Assembly (NCBI GenBank): GCA_900319105.1
Contig: ONND01000007.1
Location: forward strand, 117,569 to 181,568
DNA length: 64,000 bases
Source: an uncultured Bacteroidales bacterium
GTDB lineage: Bacteria; Bacteroidota; Bacteroidia; Bacteroidales; Paludibacteraceae
Direction of reading: 5' to 3'
The notes below the pieces were generated by a model that saw nothing but the letters and a program-made list of their open reading frames with translations, did not search any database and was not told the origin of the DNA. Both the position numbers and the translations under genes were made by a program. Below, piece by piece: positions 1 to 8,535 of this stretch (its first letter is position 1; each line of letters opens with the position of its first letter).

Positions 1-56
1 GTCGTGCAGGCTACTGCCATTACCGCCACCAAAAGATAGAAAAAGGAGTGCTTCAT
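1..56 (-). CDS. Lipoprotein, N-terminal fragment (runs off the left edge)
   Basis: Only the first 18 codons are in the window. The start ATG is the complement of 54-56 and the peptide reads MKHSFFYLLVAVMAVACT, a short basic N-terminus, a hydrophobic stretch and a Cys at position 17 in a plausible lipobox (AVAC). It is therefore the signal peptide of a lipoprotein exported across the inner membrane. It lies 28 nt downstream of mutL on the same strand and may be the last gene of that operon. Nothing can be said about its function. Confidence 0.6.
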   Translation of the reverse strand, partial: MKHSFFYLLVAVMAVACT

Positions 57-84
57 AGTATTTGTGTTATGAATAGTCAGTTGG

Positions 85-1881
85 TTAGAATCGTTTGCCG
101 ATCTCTTCGTCGGAGAGCAGTGAAACGATAGTCTTGCCGTTGGGTAGGCGGCGGTAGTTAGCCGTCTGTACCAGGCGAGTGAGGATATCCCGCATCTCTT
201 CCTCAGTGAGGTTTTTGCCGTACGGGATAGCGGCATTGTTGGCAAGCGACATCGCTATCTGTTCGCGCCACTCGGCTTGGGTGTCTGCATCCCGGTCGCG
301 TACTTGCAGGATGATGTCCTGGAGGATGGGGACGGCAGACATGTTCGCTATCTGCGCCGGAACGCCTTGGATCGAGTAACTGTCCGGACTTAACTGCTCG
401 ATGTCAAAACCGATGGCGCGCAGATCGCCGAGCATGGTGTTGACTAATACCATCTCGTCTTTGGGCAATGCCAGCACTTCCGGGAAAAGCAGTTGTTGCA
501 TCGCGCCCTGCATGTGCTTGAGCTGCTCGATGAATTGTGCGTAGAGCACGGCTATGTGAGCCCGGTGCTGGTTGATGAACACCAGTCCGTTTGCGGTTGG
601 AGCCAGGATATACTTGCCGCCGTACTGCCATAGCGGACAGGTCTCGGCATCGGCAAGGCTCAGGATACCCGGATCGCTTGGTTGAGCCGGATGAGTCTGT
701 ATGTTAGGCAGCCCCTCGTATAGGTCCTCCCAGTTCCTCGGCGCTCTGTCCGGATAGATAGCTCCGCGGGTATGGAAAGGGTTGTAAGTGGGATCTACCG
801 TGACCTGTGGCTGACTGACTGGCTTGGAACTCGGCTGCGGAAAATCCAACGGGTCAGGATTCTCGAAATCAATCGTCGGCGCCAGACTGAACTTACCCAA
901 AGCCTCCCGGACGGATGCCATGAGGATCTGGAAGATCGTCTGCTCGTCGGCAAACTTAATCTCCGTCTTCGTCGGGTGGATATTGACGTCTATCGCCTCC
1001 GGGTTGATGTCGAAATAGATAAAGAATGAAGGCTGGTACTCGCCGGTAAGCATGCCCGAATAGGCGGTCAAGACGGCTTTCTGGAAATACGGATGGCGCA
1101 TGTAACGACCGTTGACGAAGAAATACTGTTCCGCTTTCTTGGTCGCATTCTCCGGCTTGATGACAAACCCGTGGATGTTAACCATCTCCGTTTCCGTATT
1201 GATATCCACGAAGGCGGAGGTATAGACATTCCGTTTGGGGTTGCCGAAAATAGCCTCGATACGCTGTTTCTCGGTGCCTGCCGGCAGTTCCAATAGGATC
1301 TCGTCGTTGTGAACAAAGGTGAAATTGACCTTGGGATAGACGAGTACTATATGGTAGAACTCCGTCAGCAGGTTGCGTAACTCAGTCTGGTCGGTCTTGA
1401 GGAACTTACGCCGAACCGGCACGTTAAAAAAGAGGTTGCTGACCTTGATGTTGGTGCCTACCGGACAACTGCAAACCTCTTGCCGAACGACGTCCGAACC
1501 GTGGATCTCAATCAGCGTTCCTGTCTCATCTTCGGCGCGGCGGGTGGTCATCTCCACTTGCGCTACGGCGCATATACTGGCTAACGCTTCGCCGCGGAAA
1601 CCCATCGTGCGCAGCGAGAAGAGGTCCTGTGCTTCTCGGATCTTACTGGTGGCATGGCGTTCGAAAGCCAGACGGGCGTCCATCTCACTCATGCCACAAC
1701 CGTCATCTATCACCTGCAACAGCGTGCGTCCGGCATCGCGAACGATCACCTGCACGCGGTGGGCACCCGCGTCCAAGCTGTTCTCCACCAGTTCTTTGAG
1801 GCAGGAGGCAGGGCGTTGAATAACCTCGCCTGCCGCGATCTGGTTGGCTACACTGTCCGGTAATAAATGAATGAGGTCCAT
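85..1881 (-). CDS. mutL: DNA mismatch repair protein MutL
   Basis: MutL couples mismatch recognition by MutS to strand removal. The 598-residue protein starts at MDLIHLLPDS; an upstream in-frame ATG at 1941 would overlap the preceding gene and is rejected. GHKL ATPase motifs are visible: ELVENSLDAGA (E30, N34), DDGCGM (59-64) and GFRGEAL (94-100), followed by the transducer domain and, after a Pro-rich linker (about 340-405), the C-terminal dimerization domain. The metal-binding endonuclease motif DQHA(x)2E(x)4E of nicking MutLs reads NQHRAHI at 437-443, and the C-terminal CPHGRP motif is absent, so this looks like a non-nicking MutL. It is 8 nt downstream of a small membrane protein gene and probably in its operon. 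Confidence 0.97.
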   Translation of the reverse strand: MDLIHLLPDSVANQIAAGEVIQRPASCLKELVENSLDAGAHRVQVIVRDAGRTLLQVIDDGCGMSEMDARLAFERHATSKIREAQDLFSLRTMGFRGEALASICAVAQVEMTTRRAEDETGTLIEIHGSDVVRQEVCSCPVGTNIKVSNLFFNVPVRRKFLKTDQTELRNLLTEFYHIVLVYPKVNFTFVHNDEILLELPAGTEKQRIEAIFGNPKRNVYTSAFVDINTETEMVNIHGFVIKPENATKKAEQYFFVNGRYMRHPYFQKAVLTAYSGMLTGEYQPSFFIYFDINPEAIDVNIHPTKTEIKFADEQTIFQILMASVREALGKFSLAPTIDFENPDPLDFPQPSSKPVSQPQVTVDPTYNPFHTRGAIYPDRAPRNWEDLYEGLPNIQTHPAQPSDPGILSLADAETCPLWQYGGKYILAPTANGLVFINQHRAHIAVLYAQFIEQLKHMQGAMQQLLFPEVLALPKDEMVLVNTMLGDLRAIGFDIEQLSPDSYSIQGVPAQIANMSAVPILQDIILQVRDRDADTQAEWREQIAMSLANNAAIPYGKNLTEEEMRDILTRLVQTANYRRLPNGKTIVSLLSDEEIGKRF

Positions 1882-1889
1882 CTCCTTAT

Positions 1890-2126
1890 TTATAATATAT
1901 AATAGAAGGCAAACAACAGCAATCCCAAAAGAACCAGCCAAAAAGTCAGTTTGGATTGCTTTTTCTTCCGCAACTCGGTCATGTTCTTCTCATGCTCCTC
2001 GCGGAAAGCCCCGCGACGAAGACGCGCAAGTTTTTTATCCTTGCGCGCCTCCTTTTCCTCGTCGAAGTAAATGGGGCGATAGTCCCACTCACGGGGTTTA
2101 TTTACTTTCGGAAATAATACCGACAT
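1890..2126 (-). CDS. Small membrane protein with C-terminal transmembrane helix
   Basis: A 78-residue protein with a very basic, charged N-terminal half (about residues 24-58, rich in Lys, Arg and Glu) and one hydrophobic helix at the extreme C-terminus (about 60-77). This suggests a tail-anchored inner-membrane protein with its charged part in the cytoplasm. Its start overlaps the stop of the upstream OmpA/TPR lipoprotein gene (TAATG, one shared base), and mutL starts 8 nt after its stop, so the three genes are probably cotranscribed and translationally coupled. No known domain is recognised and the function is unknown. Confidence 0.8.
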   Translation of the reverse strand: MSVLFPKVNKPREWDYRPIYFDEEKEARKDKKLARLRRGAFREEHEKNMTELRKKKQSKLTFWLVLLGLLLFAFYYIL

Positions 2127-3811
2127 TATTTAACGATTGCCTGGAACTCAGCATCCTCGGCAAACTTAGCGAACTCGATATCCTCAGCTGCGCGCTCTTT
2201 GAACGCTGCATCTTGAGCGATAGCCGATTTCAGGTTTGCATAAACGGCTGCTTTGTCGTTCGTGCGAGCGCCAACGATAGCTTTGAGGTAAGCGGTGGTA
2301 GCGTTCGGCTCTTTTACGTTATTCAGCGTCTGGCGAGCGGCTGCATAGTCCTCGTTGAGGATCTGCTGAACAGCGGCGTTGTTGGTAGCGCTGTTGCCAT
2401 AAGCTTTCTTAGCTGCCTCATAGTCACCCTTCTTCGTGTACAGGGTACCCATAGCGGCGTTAAGATTAGCGCTGGTACCGGCTGCTTTACCCAGGTACTC
2501 TTCTGCCTTGGCGAGATCGTTGTCTGCCATAGCAGCTACACCTGCGTTGTAGTTCACGTCAGGATCGTTCGGCTGGATCTCCAATGCTTTTGCATAGCAA
2601 CGACGAGCCTCTGCAATGTTGTTGTCTGCGAAATAGAGCTCGCCCATACCGTTCCATGCGCGGTAGTCGTTGTAGAGCTCAGCAGCCTTCTGATAGATAG
2701 CCATCTTCTCTGCCTTGTCGTTGGTCAGCGTAGCTGCGTAGAGCAACTCCTCAACGCTCAGCTGGGCAGGATCGTTCTTCGCCAGAGCCGAGATCTCTTC
2801 GTCGCTCTTACCAATCAGGTCTGTGGTCAGGATAAGACGGCTGCGGCGGAGCGCCGGCAGAATCTCCTCGGCAATGTTCTTATATACAGCGCTCAGGTTC
2901 TTGATCTGTGCCTCGCGCTCCTCAGGATCGTTGTACATCTTCAGCACGCGCAATACGAGGTCTTTGTCCTGGATATTGCTCTGCTCCATAGCAGCCTGGA
3001 AACCTTCCCAGTCCTCAGCGGTGATGTTACCCTCTACTTCGTTCGATACTTTGTTCTTCTTCAGATCTTTCTTCAGGAAATCCTGAGCGGCTTTCTGACG
3101 GTTCTTTGCCAGCTTCTCGTTGAGGTCCATGCCGCCATCCGGGGAAGCGTAACCGCTGATCTCAATCTTGTTGATAGCTTTCTTCTCATCTGCCTGAGCG
3201 TCCTTGATAGCTGCCTGCAGAGCCTTCATCTCATCCGATTTGGTCTCGGAAGAACGAACGGTTGCCTGCTGGATGAGGAACATGATGTCTGCCTCGGTCA
3301 GCTCCTGGATGATACGTTGGAACTTGTCCGGAGTTGCAGCCAACTCATTGTCTTGAGCCTCTGCCAGCTCGTCTGTAACGAGGATTCCGTCAGCGATTTT
3401 TACATCAGGGATCTCAATAACTTTCTTGCCTACGCGAGCCTCGAAGCGCAGATAGAGCTCCGATTGACGCATTTCAGGAACATAAGTGAACGAGCAGTGT
3501 TGTGTGTACTTACCGCCGTTCTTGTAATTAACGGTCTTACCGTTCTCTTTTGCCTTCTCACCTACGTAGGTAACAGGCTCTGCAAGTGCCTCCTGGCCCT
3601 GGTACTTGAGCACCGGAGTAACAACCAGCACACCTTTCTTCGCAAATTTCTTTGCAGGGAAAGTACCGGTAATGTCTGCATCCACCTTGTCGCCTACCTT
3701 GGTCAGCGGGTTCGGATTAACGGTGATTTGATCGGGTTCCGGCAACGATTTGTTGCACGATGCCAGCAATGCTACTGCAGCAATGAGGCTAAGAAATAAA
3801 CCTTTCTTCAT
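2126..3811 (-). CDS. OmpA-like/TPR lipoprotein
   Basis: The 561-residue protein begins MKKGLFLSLIAAVALLASCN, a lipoprotein signal with Cys19; a longer open frame upstream would extend through the promoter and is rejected. After an N-terminal beta-rich region, residues about 210-260 (KIEISGYASPDGGMDLNEKL) resemble an OmpA-type peptidoglycan-binding segment. From about residue 365 to the end there are tetratricopeptide-like helices (AYNDYRAWNGMGELYFADN, IAEARRCYAKALEIQPNDPD). It is likely a periplasm-facing lipoprotein linking outer membrane and cell wall. A strong promoter lies at 3857-3888. It heads the operon with the small membrane protein and mutL. The exact role is unknown. Confidence 0.85.
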   Translation of the reverse strand: MKKGLFLSLIAAVALLASCNKSLPEPDQITVNPNPLTKVGDKVDADITGTFPAKKFAKKGVLVVTPVLKYQGQEALAEPVTYVGEKAKENGKTVNYKNGGKYTQHCSFTYVPEMRQSELYLRFEARVGKKVIEIPDVKIADGILVTDELAEAQDNELAATPDKFQRIIQELTEADIMFLIQQATVRSSETKSDEMKALQAAIKDAQADEKKAINKIEISGYASPDGGMDLNEKLAKNRQKAAQDFLKKDLKKNKVSNEVEGNITAEDWEGFQAAMEQSNIQDKDLVLRVLKMYNDPEEREAQIKNLSAVYKNIAEEILPALRRSRLILTTDLIGKSDEEISALAKNDPAQLSVEELLYAATLTNDKAEKMAIYQKAAELYNDYRAWNGMGELYFADNNIAEARRCYAKALEIQPNDPDVNYNAGVAAMADNDLAKAEEYLGKAAGTSANLNAAMGTLYTKKGDYEAAKKAYGNSATNNAAVQQILNEDYAAARQTLNNVKEPNATTAYLKAIVGARTNDKAAVYANLKSAIAQDAAFKERAAEDIEFAKFAEDAEFQAIVK

Positions 3812-3856
3812 ATGCATATAAAATTGTTTAATTAATAAATTATTGCAATTTGGGCA

Positions 3857-3888
3857 CAAAGGTACAGCTTTTTTTTGAATTATGCAAG
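3857..3888 (-). promoter_or_regulatory. Promoter of the OmpA/TPR lipoprotein operon
   Basis: On the minus strand the -33 box is CTTG (3885-3888), followed by a 20-bp spacer containing eight A's, then the -7 box TACCTTTG (3857-3864). The start codon is 46 nt downstream of the -7 box. Confidence 0.85.
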
Positions 3889-3923
3889 AATTTCGAAAAA
3901 AAAATGCATTTATTATATAAATA

Positions 3924-3955
3924 TTTGCATATATAAAATATTTGTAGTAATTTTG
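3924..3955 (+). promoter_or_regulatory. Promoter of mdh
   Basis: TTTG at 3924-3927, 20-bp spacer, TAATTTTG at 3948-3955, followed 40 nt later by the mdh ATG. It fits the Bacteroidota -33/-7 pattern. It is divergent from the lipoprotein promoter, 35 bp away. Confidence 0.85.
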
Positions 3956-3995
3956 CGTGCTATTTCGAAAAATTTAATGATAAAATATAATTACT

Positions 3996-4937
3996 ATGTC
4001 TAAAGTAACTGTTGTAGGCGCAGGAAACGTAGGTGCTACGTGCGCGAATGTTCTGGCAGTCAATGAAGTTGCCAATGAAGTATGTCTGATTGATATCAAG
4101 GAGGGCTTTGCAGAGGGTAAGGCGATGGATATCATGCAAACGGCGCAGCTGATGGGCTTCGACACCGTTGTGGAGGGTGTAACGAATGATTATAGCAAGA
4201 CTTCCGGTTCGGATGTTGTGATCATTACTTCCGGTCTTCCCCGTAAGCCCGGTATGACCCGCGAGGAGTTGATCGGTGTGAACGCAGGTATTGTTAAGTC
4301 AGTTTGTGACCAAGTGTTGAAATATAGCCCGAATGCTATTCTTGTGGTCGTTTCGAACCCGATGGATACCATGGCTTATCTAACGTTGCATGCACTTAAG
4401 TTGCCGCGCAACCGCGTGATCGGTATGGGTGGCGCGCTCGATAGCGCACGTCTGAAATATTTCTTGAGCCAGGCGCTGAAGTGCAATGCTAACGACGTGG
4501 ACGGTTTCGTGATCGGTGGGCACGGTGACACGACCATGATCCCGTTGACAAGCTACACAACCTACAAGGGTATCAATGTGTCCGAGTTCCTCTCGAAAGA
4601 AGAGTTGGAGAACGTGGTTAAATCGACGATGGTAGGCGGTGCTACCCTGACTGGCCTGCTCGGTACATCCGCTTGGATGGCTCCGGGTGCTGCCGCTGCT
4701 TCGGTGGCTGAGGCGATCATCAAGGACCAGAAGAAGATGATCCCTTGCTCCGCTGCCCTCGAAGGCGAGTACGGCATGAAGGACATCACCATCGGTGTGC
4801 CTTGTATCATCGGTAAGAACGGTATCGAGAAGATTCTGGAGCTCAATATCAGTGACGAGGAGCGCCAGAAACTGCATGAGAGCGAGGCAGCCGTTCGTAA
4901 AACAACCGCTATCCTTAAAGAACTTAACGTCCTCTAA
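3996..4937 (+). CDS. mdh: Malate dehydrogenase
   Basis: The enzyme oxidises malate to oxaloacetate with NAD in the TCA cycle, or runs in reverse in the reductive branch of fermenting Bacteroidales. At 313 residues it is of normal length for the LDH-like MDH family. Visible motifs: Rossmann loop GAGNVGAT (8-15), substrate-loop arginines R83 and R89 in LPRKPGMTRE, NP at 121-122, and the catalytic His176 in GGHGDTT. The Arg-rich loop supports malate over lactate. The next gene starts 2 nt after its stop, so transcription is shared with the PLP enzyme. Confidence 0.97.
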   Translation: MSKVTVVGAGNVGATCANVLAVNEVANEVCLIDIKEGFAEGKAMDIMQTAQLMGFDTVVEGVTNDYSKTSGSDVVIITSGLPRKPGMTREELIGVNAGIVKSVCDQVLKYSPNAILVVVSNPMDTMAYLTLHALKLPRNRVIGMGGALDSARLKYFLSQALKCNANDVDGFVIGGHGDTTMIPLTSYTTYKGINVSEFLSKEELENVVKSTMVGGATLTGLLGTSAWMAPGAAAASVAEAIIKDQKKMIPCSAALEGEYGMKDITIGVPCIIGKNGIEKILELNISDEERQKLHESEAAVRKTTAILKELNVL

Positions 4938-4939
4938 CA

Positions 4940-6124
4940 ATGGATCTTTTTGAAAAATGTGACCATTTTGAGACCCTCAAACAAGTTCGTAAATTAGGTA
5001 TTTATCCCTATTTTCACGAACTTGAGAGTCGTCAGGCACCGGTGGTCCGGATGGAAAACCACCGGGTCATCATGCTCGGTAGTAACAACTATCTCGGCTT
5101 CACGGAGAACGAGGCAGTCATCAAGGCAGGTCACGAAGCACTCGATAAATACGGAACAGGTGTCAGCGGTAGCCGTTTCTTGAACGGCACGCTGGACCTG
5201 CATCTGCAGTTGGAAAAGGAGATTGCTGAGTTTACGGGATATGAAGAGTGTATGACGGTCTCCACTGGTTTCCAGACGAATCTTGCCATCATTTCCGCGA
5301 TCGCAGGCAAGGATGACTATATCCTCAACGACCGTGAGAACCACGCTTCTATCTATGACGCTTGCCGTCTGAGTTATGCAAAGGTGCTCCGTTACCGTCA
5401 TTCGGACATGGAGGATCTCGAGCGTCAACTCAAATCTATCCCGGAGAATGCCGGCAAACTGATCATCACGGATGGCGTCTTCTCCATGCGCGGCGATATA
5501 TGCAAACTGCCGCAGATATGCAAGTTGGCGGAGAAGTACGGAGCGCGTGTGATGGTGGACGATGCGCACGGTTTCGGTGTGCTCGGTCCCGGCGGACGCG
5601 GTACAGCAGCCCATTTCGGCTTGACCGATAAGGTGGACATCACTATGCTGACCTTCTCCAAGTCCCTGGCTTCTATCGGCGGATGTATGTTGACGAGCCA
5701 TCGCGTAGCCGACTGGCTGCGTCATGTGAGCCGGCCGTTCATCTTCTCTGCTTCCATCACGCCTTGCTCGGCAGCTACTGCTCTTGAGGCGCTCCATCAG
5801 TTGATCGCTGACCCCGAGAGGCCCGCACGACTGATGAAGATTGCGAAGTATTTCCAGAAGCAACTCATCGCGAACGGCGTTCGTATCATCGAGGCCCCGA
5901 CGCCTATCGTCCCGATCTTCACCTATAAGACACTCGACACCCTCTATTTCGGTAAGAAGATGTTTGAGGAAGGTGTCTATGTCAATCCGGTGATCGCCCC
6001 TGCGTGTGTCGAAGGCGAATGTCTCCTCCGTACGACGCTCATGGCTACCCATACCGAACCGGTCATCGATGAGGCGGTGCAGATCATTGCCAGAGTCCTC
6101 CGCGAAGGAGCTCCAAAGATGTAA
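4940..6124 (+). CDS. Serine palmitoyltransferase-like PLP enzyme (alpha-oxoamine synthase)
   Basis: A 394-residue member of the alpha-oxoamine synthase family, which condenses an acyl-CoA with an amino acid. The PLP lysine is K241 in TFSKSLASIGG; the cofactor-stacking His135 (ENHAS) and DDAHGFG (207-213) are present. The N-terminal GSNNYLGF (47-54), GTGVSGSRFLNGT (72-84) and HFGL/SKSLAS details resemble bacterial serine palmitoyltransferases, the first step of sphingolipid synthesis, more than 2-amino-3-ketobutyrate CoA ligase or BioF. Bacteroidales commonly make sphingolipids, and the following reductase gene (22-nt gap) would fit the second step. The specific substrate is inferred, not proven. 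Confidence 0.82.
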   Translation: MDLFEKCDHFETLKQVRKLGIYPYFHELESRQAPVVRMENHRVIMLGSNNYLGFTENEAVIKAGHEALDKYGTGVSGSRFLNGTLDLHLQLEKEIAEFTGYEECMTVSTGFQTNLAIISAIAGKDDYILNDRENHASIYDACRLSYAKVLRYRHSDMEDLERQLKSIPENAGKLIITDGVFSMRGDICKLPQICKLAEKYGARVMVDDAHGFGVLGPGGRGTAAHFGLTDKVDITMLTFSKSLASIGGCMLTSHRVADWLRHVSRPFIFSASITPCSAATALEALHQLIADPERPARLMKIAKYFQKQLIANGVRIIEAPTPIVPIFTYKTLDTLYFGKKMFEEGVYVNPVIAPACVEGECLLRTTLMATHTEPVIDEAVQIIARVLREGAPKM

Positions 6125-6146
6125 AATAGCTAATAGCTGACAGCCA

Positions 6147-6932
6147 ATGGCTAAAGTACTTGTCATATCCGGCGGTAGTTCCGGTATCGGAAAAGCAACA
6201 GCCTCGCTCTTCGCAGAGCGGGGCTGGCGTGTCTTTGAACTAAGCCGGCATGGCGAAGACCATGAAGGCATCACTCATATCGAATGTGATGTCTGCTCCG
6301 AGGAGAGTACGCACCGGGCGATGGAGGAGGTGCTCCGCCAAACCGACCATATAGATGTCGCTATTTCCAATGCCGGATTTGGCATCTCCGGACCGATCGA
6401 GTTCACCGAGATCAAGGAGATCGATCATCAGATGGATGTCAATTTTACAGGCGCGGTACGTTTCACACAGGCAATCCTGCCCCAGCTGCGCAAGCAGCAA
6501 TCAGGACGGCTGATATACACTTCGTCCGTCGCGGCACAACTGGCTGTCCCCTACCAGGCTTTCTATTCGGCCTCCAAAGCAGCCATCAACGCCTTCGCCT
6601 TGGCGCTCGCCAATGAGTTGCGCGATTTTCATATATCCGTTTCGGTCATTATGCCCGGGGATGTCTATACCGCCTTTACCGATGCACGACGCAAATCGAC
6701 GGCGGGAGAAGAGATCTATCATCATGCGGCACGGGCTATCAAGGCTATGGAGCGCGACGAGAGGGAGGGTATGGATCCGATGCAGATGGCGAAGCTCTTC
6801 TATCATATCGCTACCTGCTATAGCCCCAGACCGCAGTACGTGGGCGGACTCAGTTATCGCCTGCTTTGTTTCTTTGACCATCTGCTCCCCAAGCGTCTCG
6901 TTAATTGGATTGAATATAAGCTATATAGTTAA
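6147..6932 (+). CDS. Short-chain dehydrogenase/reductase, possible 3-ketosphinganine reductase
   Basis: A 261-residue classical SDR. Cofactor loop SGGSSGIG (8-15), NAG (75-77), and catalytic Ser127, Tyr140 and Lys144 (YSASK) are all in place, so it should be an active NAD(P)H oxidoreductase. The C-terminus (about 225-261) has a hydrophobic stretch that could touch the membrane. Position directly after the serine-palmitoyltransferase-like gene suggests that it reduces 3-ketosphinganine; this is inference from context, since SDR sequence alone does not fix the substrate. A generic oxidoreductase is the alternative. Confidence 0.8.
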   Translation: MAKVLVISGGSSGIGKATASLFAERGWRVFELSRHGEDHEGITHIECDVCSEESTHRAMEEVLRQTDHIDVAISNAGFGISGPIEFTEIKEIDHQMDVNFTGAVRFTQAILPQLRKQQSGRLIYTSSVAAQLAVPYQAFYSASKAAINAFALALANELRDFHISVSVIMPGDVYTAFTDARRKSTAGEEIYHHAARAIKAMERDEREGMDPMQMAKLFYHIATCYSPRPQYVGGLSYRLLCFFDHLLPKRLVNWIEYKLYS

Positions 6933-6951
6933 TCCCCAATCATCAATTCCC

Positions 6952-7812
6952 ATGCACATCCGCATTATATCGCCCTCAGGAGTCATCGACCCTTCGTTTA
7001 TCGACGGGGCGGCAGCGCGCCTGCGCGCGTGGGAATATATAGTGAGCGAGGGCGCGCACGCGCGTGATGCATGGGGACGTTTTGCCGGAACAGATGAGCA
7101 TCGTCTGGCGGATATAGTGGATGCCATCAATGATCCCGAGGTGGATCTTATCCTCTGTTCGCGAGGCGGGTACGGATTGCAGCGAATCATCGATCGGGTG
7201 CCGCCGATCACCAAACCCCTCATCGGCTTCAGTGACATCACGGCGTTGCATCAAGCCGCCGGCTTGAATGCCCAGCCGACCCTCCATGCCATCATGTGCA
7301 AGCATATAGCGACTCTGCCGGAAGACAGCGAACCCATCCTTGCGCTACGCAAAGCGCTGGCGGGCGAGACGCTCAACTATCGTTGGCAGAGCCATCCGCT
7401 TAACCGTTTGGGCAAAGCCTGCGCACCGATCATAGGAGGCAACCTCTCTGTCCTCTACGGCCTCCAAGCTACTCCATACTCCCTCCCGGCAGCGCAGCGG
7501 TCTATTCTCTTAATCGAAGACATCGCCGAGCGCCACTATCATATCGACCGGATGATGCGCAACCTGCGCATGAGCGGCGTCTTGGCGAACATCAGCGGAC
7601 TTATCGTCGGGCAGTTCAGCGATTGTGACGACGATCCCCTCATGTCTCAAACGGTCTATCAGACAATAAAAGAGGCAGTCGCTGACTACGACTACCCCGT
7701 TATTTTCAATGCTCCCGTCGGTCACGTGGAGCGCAATCTGCCTTTATGGATACATGGTCATACGACCATCGACTGCCGCCCGGAGGGTGTCCTGCTCACG
7801 AACGGCATCTAA
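6952..7812 (+). CDS. ldcA: LD-carboxypeptidase (family S66)
   Basis: It removes the terminal D-Ala from murein tetrapeptides during peptidoglycan recycling. Start chosen at MHIRIISPSG; a longer frame would run back into the reductase gene. At 286 residues the length fits the family. The Ser-Glu-His triad is visible: Ser94 in IGFSDIT, Glu189 in LLIEDIAE and His258 in PVGHVERN; the oxyanion-region motif SRGGYG is at 70-75. No signal peptide, so it acts in the cytoplasm. Its 3' end overlaps the convergent nucleotidase gene by 69 bp. Confidence 0.92.
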   Translation: MHIRIISPSGVIDPSFIDGAAARLRAWEYIVSEGAHARDAWGRFAGTDEHRLADIVDAINDPEVDLILCSRGGYGLQRIIDRVPPITKPLIGFSDITALHQAAGLNAQPTLHAIMCKHIATLPEDSEPILALRKALAGETLNYRWQSHPLNRLGKACAPIIGGNLSVLYGLQATPYSLPAAQRSILLIEDIAERHYHIDRMMRNLRMSGVLANISGLIVGQFSDCDDDPLMSQTVYQTIKEAVADYDYPVIFNAPVGHVERNLPLWIHGHTTIDCRPEGVLLTNGI

Positions 7813-8481
7813 ATACAAATCCCGGATCAGCAGATCACTGTTCCAATAATCTACATAACGCGCGAGGGCGTCCATGTGGTCCGCTCCGCCGGATAAGTAG
7901 TCGCTGGTGGCTACGGTGTATAACGCTTTGGTATCCAGCGCCTTACCGCCGATCTGGACATCCGCTACATGCCCGTTAACGATCTTCACACGCATTCCCG
8001 CTACGCCTTGACCGCCGTATTGCGCAAACGATTCGCAGAGCGCTAAGACATCTTCGCCTTTGAGCGTCAGCACGACCAAACGGTTGTCGAACGGCATTAA
8101 CTCAAACACGTTCCTTTTCGTGATCGGTCCCGCGGGCCATGAGCAACGTATTCCTCCCACATTCACGATCGCGATATCCACACGGCCGTCATACGCCTTC
8201 TTGGCCGCCTCCCATAACGCATCGCTTGCCCAGTTAACCATCGGACATTCAGGCGCATCTACCCATAACGCCTCCGGTGCGTAGCCTAACTGCACATTCA
8301 TCTCGCGCTCCATATTTTCTTGGATAGGGGCTAATTCCGCCAAGTAGCCCGAGTCTTGAATAGCATCCGCTGACTCGTTCACAGGGATGGCTTCCGTCGT
8401 TGCGCCCGTAACACGTAAGGGACGGTGACCGCAACTGCTCAAAACAGCAAGAAGGAGGATTAAAAAGAAACTCTTTTGCAT
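7744..8481 (-). CDS. 5'-nucleotidase C-terminal domain lipoprotein (no catalytic domain)
   Basis: A 245-residue lipoprotein starting MQKSFFLILLLAVLSSC (Cys17). The mature part matches the substrate-binding C-terminal domain of 5'-nucleotidases (VNVGGIRCSWPAGPITKRNV, FDNRLVVLTLKG, YTVATSDYLSGGAD). The metallophosphatase domain that carries the metals in two-domain family members is absent and no such gene is adjacent. In Bacteroidota the two halves are often separate genes, so a partner may be elsewhere. The start at 8481 follows the promoter at 8504-8535. It converges on and overlaps the LD-carboxypeptidase gene by 69 bp. Confidence 0.85.
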   Translation of the reverse strand: MQKSFFLILLLAVLSSCGHRPLRVTGATTEAIPVNESADAIQDSGYLAELAPIQENMEREMNVQLGYAPEALWVDAPECPMVNWASDALWEAAKKAYDGRVDIAIVNVGGIRCSWPAGPITKRNVFELMPFDNRLVVLTLKGEDVLALCESFAQYGGQGVAGMRVKIVNGHVADVQIGGKALDTKALYTVATSDYLSGGADHMDALARYVDYWNSDLLIRDLYLDAVREQDTLRAAVDGRMTMYP

Positions 8482-8503
8482 GGTATATACATTTTTTACG
8501 CTG

Positions 8504-8535
8504 CAAAGGTACACTTTTTTTTTGATATATGCAAA
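8504..8535 (-). promoter_or_regulatory. Promoter of the nucleotidase-domain lipoprotein
   Basis: Minus-strand TTTG (8532-8535), 20-bp A-rich spacer, TACCTTTG (8504-8511). Its -33 box lies inside the spacer of the opposite pepD promoter, so the two promoters physically overlap. Confidence 0.85.

Noticed and set aside
1871-3799. A 642-codon open frame on the plus strand
   Set aside because: It lies antisense to the OmpA/TPR lipoprotein and mutL, has no start signal or family features, and its residues follow the complementary codon bias of the real gene.
4994-6274. A 426-codon open frame antisense to the PLP enzyme
   Set aside because: Shadow of a well-supported gene; Arg/His/Asp-rich composition typical of the antisense frame and no promoter.
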